A stretch of 64,000 bases of DNA from Karstenula rhodostoma CBS 690.94. Lineage: Eukaryota > Ascomycota > Dothideomycetes > Pleosporales > Didymosphaeriaceae. Each line of letters starts with the position of its first letter. The stretch's first letter is position 1. Shown one piece after another: positions 1-12,698 of this stretch. A model generated the notes under the pieces. That model was not told the DNA's origin. It worked only from the letters and a program-made list of their open reading frames with translations, and did not search any database. The DNA lies in NCBI GenBank assembly GCA_010093485.1, contig MU001502.1, positions 330,057-394,056 of the forward strand, in the 5' to 3' direction. The translations under genes and the position numbers were made by a program.

Positions 1-258
1 GCAGGCTCGGTGGGTTCCGGGTGACGAGGAGAGGGGCGGGTGCTGCGGACGAGACGTATGTTTTTAGACGGCCGGAGGGGCGGGGGTAGTCGGTGGTGTT
101 GGTGTGGGAGTGGATGGGGCGGATGTTTCGGGGGAAAAGGTGGGCGTGCGTTTGGATGGGAAGGGGGGTGGGAAGAGGGCGGTTCCGACGGCGCCGTGAG
201 TAAGGGGGTTGCTCGGTAGGTCGGGGTAGTCGTGCAGAGAGTGAAGTTTAGAAACGCA
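1..258 (-). other. possible exon edge of a gene leaving the window on the left
   Basis: Read on the minus strand this stretch is strongly pyrimidine-biased, like coding DNA elsewhere in the window. One frame stays open from a TAA near 258 to base 1, giving a Pro/Arg/Thr-rich peptide. A second frame is also open but stops near 64. There is no ATG in either frame inside the stretch, so it could only be an internal or last exon. I do not recognise the peptide, and no convincing splice acceptor with an in-phase donor was found. It may simply be noncoding low-complexity DNA. Confidence 0.2.
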
Positions 259-698
259 CGGGTGGGTAGTTCAGTCTTCAATATAGGCATGGTAGTTTTG
301 GGATTGTGCTGTATTCTGTATACGAGTATGTATTTTATCAGCGGCAACAGGTCAGCAGTTGGAGCACCGGCAACGGTCTTCGGATACAAAGTGTTCCAAG
401 ATGTTATACCCGCCGAGTGTTCTAGCCAGGCATGGAGCAGTATGTTTGCCGATTTTTCTTGAACTTATTAGTTGTCCTACGAACACCAGAAGAACCACGA
501 CACCGGTCATTGCCGAACAGTATACAATATTTTGATGCAACTAATCCCACATGTACTACAGCAAGTCCGATACCCGCCCGTGAGAAACCCAGGGTATCTT
601 ATCATCCCGGTAACAGTGCTCCCTTAACGCCAGCCGTTGATGCAACCAGATCCTTACTCCATGTATACATAATCAATGATACAAGTGCAAATACACAA

Positions 699-3005
699 TT
701 ACCACGCATACCCCTCCTCCACGTCATCGCGATCTTCATCCCACTCCTCGTCCCCGCTGCGCTCCTCGTCCAGGAAATCCGCCTCGTGGAACATCTCTTC
801 GCGCGGGCGCAGATTGTCAATGCGGCACATAACCGTGTGACAGCGGCCCTGCACGACCGTCGGCTCCTCGTCGTCGGCCTCCGTGTCTTCAGTGTGCTGC
901 GTGTCGGCGTCCGCCTCCTCGTTCTCGTTCTCAGACGTCTCGTCGTAGTTGGTAGAAGCTTTGGCGCGAGAGCGCAGGCGCTTGGGGTTCCAGCGCTCAT
1001 TCCTGCGCTTAGCGAGGAGCGGGACGTCGCTGTCGCTGTCGGTCTCGAGGTGGCTATCAGCGATAACTTCCCGGTCCGGTATACCCTTCTGGACGTCCTC
1101 GGCGGTGAGGTCGAGCAGGGAGTCATTCCTGTCAGCGGTCTCTTGATCGGACGCTTTCCACTCCCTATATGCCCGTAGGGATGCAAGATGAGGATTGGGC
1201 GCCGGGTCGCGCCGTGCGAACACCTTCTCAAAGCGCGCGGCCCACTTGCGCCTGAAGTCTGCGCGCTGACGCCAGTCCATGTCCACCATAGCCAGAATGC
1301 GTAGCTCCCTCAAGTAGGGGAGTTCAGTAGCGGAGTCTATCAGCGAAGTGAAGAAGTTGGTGGCGGAGTCTGCGCCCCAATTCCGCAGGTGCTCCATGTT
1401 GATGATGCGGAGGGTCGTGGGCCAGGTGGGAACTTCGTCGAGGCCGAGAAGCCAGTCGTAGAGCGGCTCGTTGTCCGATGACATGGCTAGGGTGCTGTAG
1501 TAGTTCAAATCCATCTCAAGCACTTCTAAGCGTGGGCAGTCTTGTTTGAGAGAGGTCAAGAAGGAGAGATCGAGAGATTGGTTGTGGTTGAGTACCAACT
1601 CTTCTAAATGCTGCCCATGGTCCGATAGGAATGCGTGCATAGCCTCGGAGGTAAGGTAGATGCAATGGGTGATGCTCAGACTGAGTAATGTTGATGGCAA
1701 CAGGGATAGAAGCTTCCCATTGACCGCAGTGCAAGACTCAAAGGCAAGCGACTGTAGTTTCGGAAGGGAGGCCACAGCGGATGCGAGGAGTTCCTCTTTT
1801 GTGGGGTCGGTAGCATCGTCCTTGCGCTTTTCGTCGAAGTTGAACTTCACGAACGTGACGTCGCGGAGGTGTTGGAATGCTTGGTCCGTGTGGATGTCCT
1901 TTATCCATGTGAGACCTTCGACGCAATAGGCACTGTGCCACCGCCAGCTCCGCAAGCGTAGCTCGGTCTGTCGCAAGGTCTCAAAGAGTTCGGGTGGGTA
2001 AGTCCAGCGGCGCATGCGCTTCAGTCGCTCGCGGTAAGGCGGACGGTCCAGAGGGTCGAAGATGTCTATCTCCTTCAAAGTCGTCAGCGAAGATATCAGG
2101 GACGACAAGTCCGCTACACTGCTGGTGGAGTCGGTCAAGGCAGACATCTGCGTGGCGTCTAGCTCGAGACGCTTGACCATGACCTGGTAGTCCTGACGAG
2201 CGCCGGCTGGCGGGGTTATCAGATGGTGCACCAGCTTCTTCCGATTCTGCCGGATTGCGAAGATGGGTGGGTTCCGGTATAGCGCTGTCAGGGCTGGCTT
2301 TGTGAAGGCTTGACACATTTGTGCCATCTTGATGAGCCAAGCGATTGAAGGGGTGGGATGCATGTTCTCGTCGCGCAAGGGATGGGAGGCATAGACGAAG
2401 ATCTGGAGCAGAACATGGTACGGCAGCGACGACATGTCGGGCTTGTGTCCATCGGTGGGGATATGCACGGCGACCGGCTGGGGTGCTGTCGAGTGTTAGA
2501 TTCCTTGTCACGGGTCTGGAGGTCTGTACTTACCCTTCTTCTCCTTCAACGGGGCCCCAAAGGCGCGCTTCCTCGGACCAACCGTCCTCCTTGAGCCATT
2601 CTCAGGCTGCTTGCGAGGTGTAGGTGGCCGCGAAGCCGGTTTCGACCGCGGCTTCCTTTGTGCGACGACCTCTTCCGGCTCGTAGTCGGCTTCACCATCC
2701 TCTTCACTGTCTTCGTCGGTGGTCTCTTCTCGGTATGAGATTGTCCGCTTCCCGCTCCTCCGACGTATGCGCTGAGCTGCGGACCGAGCTAGTGTGGGAG
2801 AAGCGGCATGAGTGCGCGGGGGTTGACTCGTCGAGGGTTCCGGTTGCGGCTCGACTTCATGCGACTGGTGGCGAGTGGACCGCCGAACGGGTCGCTTTCT
2901 TGGGGCGGGGTTGTCGATGTCGGAGTTTGAGAAGTCGTCGTCGCTGCTCGGCTCTCGGTACGAGACATGAGCCCGCTTGCGTTTGCGTGAGAGGTCCGCA
3001 GCCAT
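699..3005 (-). CDS. F-box / leucine-rich-repeat-like protein
   Basis: Probable substrate-recognition subunit of an SCF-type ubiquitin ligase. Two exons, 3005-2534 and 2485-699, are joined by a 48 nt intron (GTAAGT...ACAG) and keep phase, giving about 752 residues. Residues 1-160 are basic and disordered, with KRKR-type clusters suggesting nuclear localisation. An F-box-like segment starts near residue 176 (LPYHVLLQIFVYA) and runs into a helix carrying Cys and Leu residues. The middle (about 230-520) has Leu-rich spaced segments such as LPKLQSLAFESC and LPSTLLSLSITHC, typical of fungal F-box/LRR proteins. The C-terminus (about 640-752) is acidic and disordered. The substrate is unknown. F-box assignment is by motif recognition; the LRR count is uncertain. 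Confidence 0.8.
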
Positions 3006-3624
3006 GGTGTCCGGCGCAATCTAGGTGCTGTGGATGGCATGCGACACCGAGGGTGGACTGGGGAGCTGTCGGGCCGCGGAGGCTACGCACGGGTGCTAAA
3101 GCTAGTCGCGAAGCATCAGTAAAGGGCGCCCAGGGCTGACGGAGAGACAAAGGTGTGTTTTGGGTGTTGATGTGGAATATTCAATGCGGGCGACGGTGAA
3201 GTCGCGCCCGTGGTGACGCACACTGGAGCCTCGGTTCCGAAGATGTGCCGATTCACTCTCACGCCGTGGTCACTGCAGCACCCCACCCCCCTGGGCACCC
3301 AATGTCTGCATCATGGCCAGCGTCCAGAGACGGCAGCCCAAGGGGTTGAGAAACACGCAGTGACAAATCCCGCGCTGGTTCAAGCCAGCGACCAGCGACC
3401 TGAGACCCAACTCAGCCACAGCTGCGCCACATGTGACGAGACATCCAAGTCGCCTTCAGCAAGCCAGGGCATCGACCAGTCAGTCAGCGGCCCCTCCACA
3501 TTATAAGCGCTCAGCGCGGCTTTCCTGCATTGCTCCCTCCTCCCGCTCCCTGCATTTCCAAACTCCTGCTCTGTACGAACTGCACCAAGTACGGTCCGCT
3601 GTCTCCCCATACAACTCGACCCCA
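3006..3624. other. divergent intergenic region
   Basis: This is the shared upstream region of the F-box gene (-) and the WW-domain gene (+). CT-rich stretches just before 3625 look like a fungal 5' leader. I see no reliable coding sequence or RNA gene here. Confidence 0.5.
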
Positions 3625-5087
3625 ATGTCTGCGCCCACGCCCCCCCGGCCGCCTGTGTCGCCTGACTCTGGCCCGACCGACGCTGCCCTTCCCAAGCTGC
3701 CTTCAGGATGGATAGCTCAATGGGACAACACGTGAGTCTTCCTCTGGCAACGCGGGTCTGAGGCATTGCTGCCCCACCATGCCCGATGTACCCCGCCATT
3801 GCACGAGGTCTGACAGAAGTCTACAGATCGAGAAAGTACTACTGTGCGTAAACACTCCGCGTTGTCGTGTATCGTGGTCATACAGCACGACCAGGCCCGC
3901 ACAGCAGTACTGACACAGCCCAGACGTGCAGATTAGCACCGGTGTATCGCAATGGGACCTCCCAACTAGCGAAGCCCCTATTGGAGGCTCGAATCACGGC
4001 ACGCCCGCGCAGAATACAAACCCGTACAACAGGCCAGCCGATGGCACCCCAGGCCCAGATGTCGGCGATGGCACAAGAGGCGTGGATGGTCCAACCGGCG
4101 ACCGCGCTGGTGGCCTCGGAGTGCGTCTCGTTTTTCGCGACTCCAAGGCGTTTGACTAACAACGTACAGGGCTTTGCCATGAACGCACTGATGGGCGGCA
4201 ACAAGCAGAGCAGTGGCCATGGTGGCGGGTCTAACAATCTTGTTGGTCAGCTAGCAAGCGGGCTGCTGGGCGGAGGAAAGCAGTCACACGGCGGCAGCAG
4301 CGGACACGGCGGCGGATCGAGTGGTCTCGTCGGCCAGCTGGCAAGCGGTCTTCTCGGCGGAGGAAAGCAGAACCACGGCAACAGCCAGTCGGGACACGGG
4401 AGCTCCGGCCAAACGAGCTCGAGCGGCGGCGGTCTCAGTGGCCTTCTCGGCGGCGTCCTGGGCGGCGGTTCTGTAAGCCAACACCCATTGTCATAGGAGA
4501 CTCTGTCTGACTCGAAGCAGCACAACAAGCCATCCAACGGCGACTACGGATACAGCCACAACGCCTCACAAGGAAACACCTACGCCGGCAGCGCCCCGCC
4601 TGCGTCGTACCAGCCTGGCGGCTCGCACGCCTCGACCCCAAGCCACAACGCGCACGCTTCTCCACCCCCAGGCCAGTACGGCGCCCACGACCAGCACCAA
4701 CAACCCGGCGGCTACGGCCAGCACCAGCAGGGCAGCTACGGCGCCCAGCAACAAACCTACCCGCCATTTAGCCAGAGCTACGGCTCTCCCGCACCAAACC
4801 AGCACCAGCAGTCGCAGTACGGCGGGTACGGTGGCGCGCCCAGCCAGCTCCAGGGCGGCCCCTCGTACGGCCAGCAGGCGGGCTACGGCGGCACTGTGTA
4901 TCCCCCGCAGCAGCATGGCGCACCGCAGGGCCAGTACGGCCACAACGCGCCGTATGGCGGCCCGCAGAACTACGACCAGCACCAGCACAATCAGTACGGG
5001 GGCGCGCCGCAGTATTCGCCGCCGCAGCAGCAGGCGCATGGGTATGGGGGGCAGGGCGGGCACCAGCCGCCGGCGCCGGGATGGTAG
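3625..5087 (+). CDS. WW-domain protein with Gly- and Gln/Tyr-rich tail (Wwm1-like)
   Basis: Five exons fit in phase: 3625-3731, 3827-3843 (a 17 nt micro-exon), 3924-4120, 4170-4472 and 4521-5087, giving about 396 residues. The WW domain spans about residues 25-56: W29, the YYY of residues 40-42, W52 and P55 are all present, but only if the micro-exon is included. Residues about 115-205 contain a tandem duplicated Gly-rich module (GLVGQLASGLLGGGKQ). The rest is a low-complexity Gln/Gly/Tyr/His/Pro tail of the prion-like type. Layout (WW then Q/P/Y tail with a GGLLGG motif) resembles yeast Wwm1, a WW protein that binds the metacaspase Mca1. That homology is inference from layout, not from alignment. 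The partner is probably a PPxY protein. Confidence 0.8.
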
Positions 5088-5660
5088 ACACACGGCCGTT
5101 ACTTGTGTCTTGAGAGGGGGATTATGGGATGAGCTTGGTTTCGGACAAAATGGGGGGATATCCTAAGTGATGATGTTTATGGATGGAGTACATGCATGCC
5201 AAGCTCGCGTATCTGTCGGATATATTTGACTTTCCGAATCGGTCGGGCGGTAGATAAAGAATCTTTTCCTTGGTGTTTGAAGATGCTGTACCGTTTTGAA
5301 GACATCGCGGGTTGATGTTCCAGCTGCGAGAGCTTGACCCCCGACCAGGACGGACTGCTGCACGCGGTGCTGGAGGAGTGCTTGCGTGCGGGGTTCAATC
5401 TGGGGTTGGAAGACGTGTGGGCGTGCGCTTGACGTGGATATCGCGTCGTCCCAAACCCAAACCCAAACCCAAACTCTGCACCCGTTGGCGCGACCGCGCG
5501 TTTTCCGCATAGCATCGTCCAGCCGCACATGCCTTCCATCATATCTCCTCCACCATTTCAAGTCCCACCAACAAGCCCTTCCTCCCACGCCTTCCCCAGT
5601 CCCACAATCCCAACACCGCAACCCCTTCAAATAAAACTCAAGCCCACACACCCCACACCC
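5088..5660. other. convergent intergenic region
   Basis: This lies between the 3' ends of the WW gene (+) and the Pop8-like gene (-). It carries a short (CCCAAA)n run and otherwise shows nothing coding-like. Confidence 0.5.
5450..5474. repeat. (CCCAAA)n simple repeat
   Basis: About four copies of a CCCAAA hexamer stand in the intergenic spacer. The unit resembles telomere-type repeats only loosely and is not the fungal CCCTAA unit. Probably a simple microsatellite. Confidence 0.7.
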
Positions 5661-6167
5661 TCACCCAAACAACTCCCCCCCATCTCCCCCACCCAGCCTT
5701 CCCCCCCTCCTCACAACCCTCCACGCAACCCTCACCCTCTTCTCCCCCGACCCCTCCTCCCCCCCTTCCCCCGGCACCAACCCCCCCTCCACACCCCCCA
5801 CCCACGCACCCACCCCCGCCTGCAGCGCCCTCGCATCCTCCCCCCTAACCCTAACCCAGACATCCTTCCCCTCGCTCTTAAGGATATCAATCGGGATCCC
5901 CGCGCCCGTGAGACCGAGGTAAGATTGCAGGGGCGGAGTGAGGAGGGTGCGGATGGTGAGGGGGTCGAGGTGGGCAGGGCCCGAAGAAGAAGAAGAAGGG
6001 GAAGTGGGGGTAGGGGTGGTGAGGCGGAGGTGGAAGTAGGTGTGTTGGGGGCGAAGGGTGGAGGTGTGGAGGGTTGAGGGGGGAGCTGTTTTTCTTTTCT
6101 TTGGGCGTGGTTCTGCGGGTGTGGATGGTGGGTGGGAAGACGCTGTGGAGAGCGGGAGCGGCGCCAT
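5661..6167 (-). CDS. POP8: RNase P/MRP subunit Pop8-like protein
   Basis: Single exon, 168 residues. Residues 1-40 are Pro/Lys-rich with a PKKRKT nuclear-localisation-like motif. The segment from about 41 to 130 (TYFHLRLTTP, then LDPLTIRTLLTPPLQ, GIPIDILKSEG, DVWVRVRGED) matches the strand-helix-strand pattern of the Pop8/Rpp14-like fold of RNase P and RNase MRP protein subunits, which act in tRNA 5' processing and rRNA processing in the nucleus. The C-terminus is Gly/Arg-rich. Codon third positions are skewed and the plus strand is purine-rich over the gene. The family call rests on pattern recognition, since members of this family are poorly conserved. Confidence 0.65.
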   Translation of the reverse strand: MAPLPLSTASSHPPSTPAEPRPKKRKTAPPSTLHTSTLRPQHTYFHLRLTTPTPTSPSSSSSGPAHLDPLTIRTLLTPPLQSYLGLTGAGIPIDILKSEGKDVWVRVRGEDARALQAGVGAWVGGVEGGLVPGEGGEEGSGEKRVRVAWRVVRRGGRLGGGDGGELFG

Positions 6168-6789
6168 GGTGGGTGGATGTTTGTGCGGTTTCTTTTCTGG
6201 GGACAGGGAGGAGGTGTCTTGCGCGTGTTTTGCGCGTCGTGTGAGCTGGGCTTCCTGGGGGTGTTGGAGCGTCGGTGGTGGATTTGGTAAGTTGTTTGGT
6301 TTGGTTTGGTGGGTGGGTGGAGGTGACTCGCGCTCGACGCGTGTTGGTCGGGAGGAACAAATTAAGGTGGGGCGGGAATGACGCCCCGCAGACGGTGCAC
6401 CGCCGCCAAGGGTGATGCGCCTGCTTATTTCGACGACGCTCGTTGAGACAATGCATCTTGCACCTTCGTGTCCTTGAGGAGTGTAGGGTCCTTCGGTTTT
6501 GAAATATGCATCACGGTGTTACAAAGACAATTTAAGCATGTACAGATGTTCTTGCTACCAAATGTGTACCTCGAGACATGTGCACATATCGCGACCACAC
6601 AAGACCGCCGCTCAAGAGGAGAGAAAAACTCCTGCCTAGCAAGCCGTGTGAGATTGCTGGTAAGTCGCCGTCCGGCATTTCAACGCCGGCATCCACCCCT
6701 GCACCCTATCGAGTACCACCTGAATATCAATCGTGATGAAGACACAAGAACGCCACAGTATAACACTCGCTCCTCGCGATCCTAGCACG
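6168..6789. other. intergenic region upstream of the Pop8-like gene
   Basis: This is the promoter side of the Pop8-like gene and lies beyond the 3' end of the coiled-coil gene. No supported gene is visible. Confidence 0.4.
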
Positions 6790-7030
6790 CTACCGAAACA
6801 CCAAAGTCTTAACAAGTGAGATGAAGTCAGGTCGGCCGAAGTGAGGGGTATCAATGTTGCCGTAAGAACAGGGGATGCTTTTGCGCGCCAGATGAAGGAA
6901 TCCGTGAACGCCATGAAAATCAGTCCGACAAAGGAAAGGGGGGTTCACGAGATCCGTGGACAGGTTGGTCGACGGGTCGAAAAAGTCCGAGGACGAACGT
7001 CCGGTCACATTGCTGACAATAAGCGCTGTA

Positions 7031-10000
7031 TCAGGGTTTGGGGGGCTCTTCAAACGAGTAACTAAAGTCGAAGGCATGTTTCGGGAAACCGCCGCCTTTC
7101 AGGTTTTGGTTGATCATGCGAGTGAACTTCTGCAGTTCGTAGCAAGTGACCAGGATTGTTGCGATGTTGGCATTGAACTTTTCTGCACGGAAAGGTATGG
7201 TTAGCATGGGTATCTTCACTATGGAGTATGAAGGCACGTACTGATGAGCTCCTGGTGCGTTTCCTGGACTCGTCCGTGCTGCTCGATGGTGGAGTTTGTA
7301 TCATCTACGCGGGTAAACTGATCAGCATGTGTATCCTGGAGCGTGGTCTGGAGATACTCACCGATGGACTCCTGGTGAGTTACCAGAGTACGCCCTTGTT
7401 CCTCGGTCGTAGATTCCATCGTCGACATGCGTTTAGCCAAGCCTGAACTCTGCTCATTCAATGTGATGACCGAACTGGCTAAGAGTTTCCTCGCCGAGTC
7501 GACTTTGTCAACTTCCGTTTCCAGATTGTCAACCTTAGTCACCACGTTGTCAACCTTAGTGTTCAAGTTGGTAAATTGGTCTTCCAAGCGCTCAACCTGA
7601 GAACAAGTTGCGCCGAAGACATTGTGGATAGGTTTGAGACCATTGACTAGCTGAATTCGATCAGAACGTTCAGCAGCCACCTCAGCCCGAACAGCGTTGA
7701 GTTCATCGATCCGCTTCTGAGCTTCAGTCTCAATCTTGTTTCGAATGCTGTCGAGCTCTTCCGATGTACCTGGATCCCCGGGTATATTCTTGTCACGGAG
7801 GAGCTGCTGGATAGCATCAGAATCGCGTATCAGGCCGCGAAGTTGCTGACCATATTTGGAATCCCATGACATCCAGGTAATAGTTTTAGTCATGTCACCA
7901 ATCCTTCTCAACTCTCCTTGCACATGTTGCAACTCTCCAAGGAAATTTGGCGCGTTTGGATAGTATTGATGAAACCATTGCAACATGCTCTGGTGCAGGT
8001 AGTCTGTCGTGATGTTATCGCACCGAGAAGTCAAACTCTTCAACGCGAGATCCAGTTGATCAAGCCGGTGTTCTACTGCCGAATTTTCGGCGCGGGTATC
8101 TTCACGCACGATATTCGTGGCCTCGTGGTCTCTTGAGAGTGAGGAAAGAGAGACAAGGGCTGGTCCGGTGTGGTCAGGCCTGGAAGAGGTCTTCTCGTGG
8201 AGTGATTTGACTTCGTCTTGGAGCGCCTTCACAGTCTCTTCTATAGCACGGACTTGACCAGAGCATTCATCCAGCCCATCACAAATCGAGTTGGTGAAAT
8301 TGATCGCGTTGATCGCTTCCTCCAGAGCATTCGTTGCCGTCTTTTCCGTCTTGAAGAGACGGTCGTCAAGCTGTCCAACCATCTCCTTTGTTGCAAAGTC
8401 CTGGCTCGCAGAAGGAACAGAGACAGTTCGCAGTCGACCCATTTCCTGCCGCAAGCGTTTGATGTCAGAAGAATTGGCGGATTTCAACTCCTCAAATTCT
8501 AGTTGTACACCAGCAAGGCCAGAGGATGGATCCAAGACCGAGATTTCTGATCGCAAACTTTCCACTGTAGCTGACACATCCGACGTGATGTCCTTTCGCA
8601 GTTGCTTCATCGAAGCAGAAGTCGACGAGCCCAATTCGCCCATGGTGGATTCGTTCTGTTCCACGTCTTGGCGAATTTTGGCAATGTCTTCCCCTATATC
8701 CCGCTTGATAATATCTGTAGATTCGATGATATGTCGTTCCAATGCGGCCTTTATGAGATTGATATGTAAAAGCACTTGTTGTTCGACGCGCTTATCTACA
8801 TATGACTTGATTGGTTCGGGAACTGCCTCCAGCTGCTTCTTTAACAATCTGTAACATGTCAGCCTATGTCCATTTAACTAAACAGGAAGAACATACTCAT
8901 ACTGGCTTTTCGCCGATTTCTTCGACATGTCGTTTTCAACTTTCTTGAACTGTTCCATACTGTTCTCCTTCTGGGTGGCTAAGTCTGATTCGAGGTCGGA
9001 AACTTTCTGGGCTAAATTGGCCTTCTGGACGGCGTCCATACCTTCCTTAAGTAACTTTATGTCTGCCTTGACAAGGGCATCAAGACGCTTATCACTCGCA
9101 GTAGACTTGACTGTCGCAGTCTTCACGCCTTTCTCAAGCTTGTCGAGACGATCGTCGTTGATTTTTGCCGTTGCCTTTACCTCTTCCTTAAGCTCATCCA
9201 GACCAGTTTCGTGCGCCTGTATCGCATTGCTTACTTCCTGTGTAAGTTTATTGAGACGAGTTTTGCTTTTCTCGAGATCAAAGGTATCAAGCCGAGACTT
9301 GAGAGGTGTGATTTCCTTTTCGATCGACTGCTTGATAATGTCTTCGTACTTAGGCTTCGGCTGCTCCAGAGTCGTTTGGATTGCAGTGGATTTCGTCTCC
9401 AGCTCAGCAATCCTATCACCATGAGCCTTGATATCCGACTGGACCGACTGCTTCACGTGGGTTTCGATTTGAGTCTGGATCTTGGCGGAATCCTGCTGTG
9501 CTGCCTGCTTGGTGAGAGCATCGGGCTTAGATTGAGCCTCCAACTGCTGTATCTTTAAAACAAGTTCATTCACCTGCTTCGACAGATTTGGGTCCGTGGG
9601 TGCGCTGTGGACATCGCCTTGTTTCTCCTCAAGCTTCTGCAGACGCTGTTCCATTTGTAGCCTCTGTTTCTTCTCGGTCTCCAGCTCGATTCGCAGCTGA
9701 CTTAGCTTAGACTTCAGATCTGTTTCCGCTAGTTCTCGTTGTAAGGTAACTTTTTCATGCTCATCTTGCAGGTGGCCTAGCTGTGTTTTGAGGTCCCTTT
9801 CCGCATGCTCACGCTGCGATGTGGCCTTTTTTTGTTCGGTTTGCACTGCATCTATCTGTTCTGTTGCAGTTTTCATCGACCTTTGTAGGTCGATCTGTCT
9901 CGCTCGAATCGAGGCCAACGCCACATTCTCCGAGCCAACGCCAGGAGCAGTTTGCTTCTTCAGGACAGTCTGGCGAATAGAAGCTACTCCGTTTGTGCCT

Positions 10001-10367
10001 CCGGTAGCGGGAATACGCTTTTGCGGCACCATTGATGGAGCGGGCGGTGCTCCATGTACTGGGGTCGTGTTACCGCTACCTTGCTGACCGGCATCTCCGT
10101 TGGCCATCGAAATGGGTGACGCGGCATGCATAGGGCTCGCCGAGCCTGCGTGTCCTGTCCCCTGCCTGCGTGGATCTCGCGAGGCGTCCACGGAAGACAT
10201 CCACGATGGTCTCCGTACTGGAGACGGGCCCACGGGCGGAACTGTCGAGTTCTGCCTGGAAGTTGCCGGGGCTGGACTGGCCGCGTTCGACTACGCACTA
10301 ACTGTTAGGAACCAGCTCATCTGGTCTCGTGTAGCAATTCATACCCTGCTTTGTTCTGCTGATGCAT
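7031..10367 (-). CDS. long coiled-coil protein of unknown function
   Basis: The main exons are ...-8897, 8848-7242 and 7182-7031, joined by introns of 48 and 59 nt in phase. The first in-frame ATG of the large exon is at 10200 (about 1020 residues). A 23 nt upstream exon (10367-10345) spliced to 10276 would also fit and add about 33 residues; the start is therefore uncertain. After a Pro/Ser-rich N-terminus the protein is almost wholly heptad-like coiled coil, rich in Gln, Lys, Glu and Leu (for example LEKGVKTATVKSTASDKRLD and KLEEKQGDVH), with repeated TKVDNxxTKVDN segments near residue 900. This suggests a structural or tethering protein. It ends at a TGA at 7031, but a second frame continues to 6790 with coding character just past a six-base G tract (7040-7045). 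I do not recognise the family. Confidence 0.75.
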
Positions 10368-11185
10368 TGATACGCGCTCGCTTTTCAGTGTTGAGAATGG
10401 GTGAGTCTGCGGGTCGTTTGCCGCGCAATGATTCCTTTGCTTCAGCAGCAGCTAGAGGGTGGCGGGACTTGTCTCCGAGGCCGCCGCTTTATTTCGTTAG
10501 TGATCGGAGTAGAATCGCGGCGGACAAGAGATGTAATGTGTGCACGACGCCTCTCTCACATATCAACAGCTTTATACTGCGGTCGGTTTGATTACTGGCA
10601 TGGTGTCGTGAAGGTCTGTGATTAGGTTGTTGTTGTTGTTTTGAGTGGCGGCTTTGTGCTTCTGTAAACAAACGTAGAAACATACCTAGTGCTAGGACTC
10701 GCGGGGGAACGGTGGTTGGGGCCACCGTTAGCATTGTTTGTCATGGACATGTCGAGTGGCAGCGATGGGTATGGCATATGGCGCGTCCGAGGAGTCTGAT
10801 GCTCGCGTCCAGCCATGCCGGCAATAGTTCAGATGTGAAAGAACAACACGTTGTTGTCGCTTCCTGCGCTCTGCTCAGCGCACAAGGCGGGAGCAGGCGA
10901 TGATTGACAGATCCAGAAGCCGTGCGCAGCGTACTGGGGCAAGAACGACTGAGGGGGCCCTGATTATATACTGCCCAGCTCGCGTCCGCGCTACTATATC
11001 ACTATCGCCGTATGGGGCTTAGATCGTGCATGAGTGCCCCGTGATAGGCTTAAGTATGTGGGGCTGTGTATGATCCGTGCGGCAAGCTCCATCGCGAAGT
11101 TTCGCTGTGAGCTCTCGCCTGGTCGATTGTCGCGTCTTGAAGCTCATCCTGCCGCATTGCGCCGCTCCGTCATCCCACTGCTACC
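10368..11185. promoter_or_regulatory. divergent promoter region of the coiled-coil gene and RVB2
   Basis: About 0.8 kb separates two divergent genes. A TATA-like stretch (GATTATATAC) lies near 10972, about 210 bases before the RVB2 ATG. No RNA gene or convincing ORF was found. Confidence 0.4.

Positions 11186-12698
<1,513 letters not shown>

Noticed and set aside
432..1178. 248-residue plus-strand open frame
   Set aside because: It lies opposite the acidic C-terminal coding region of the F-box gene and is Arg/Leu/Val-rich in the way of an antisense shadow.
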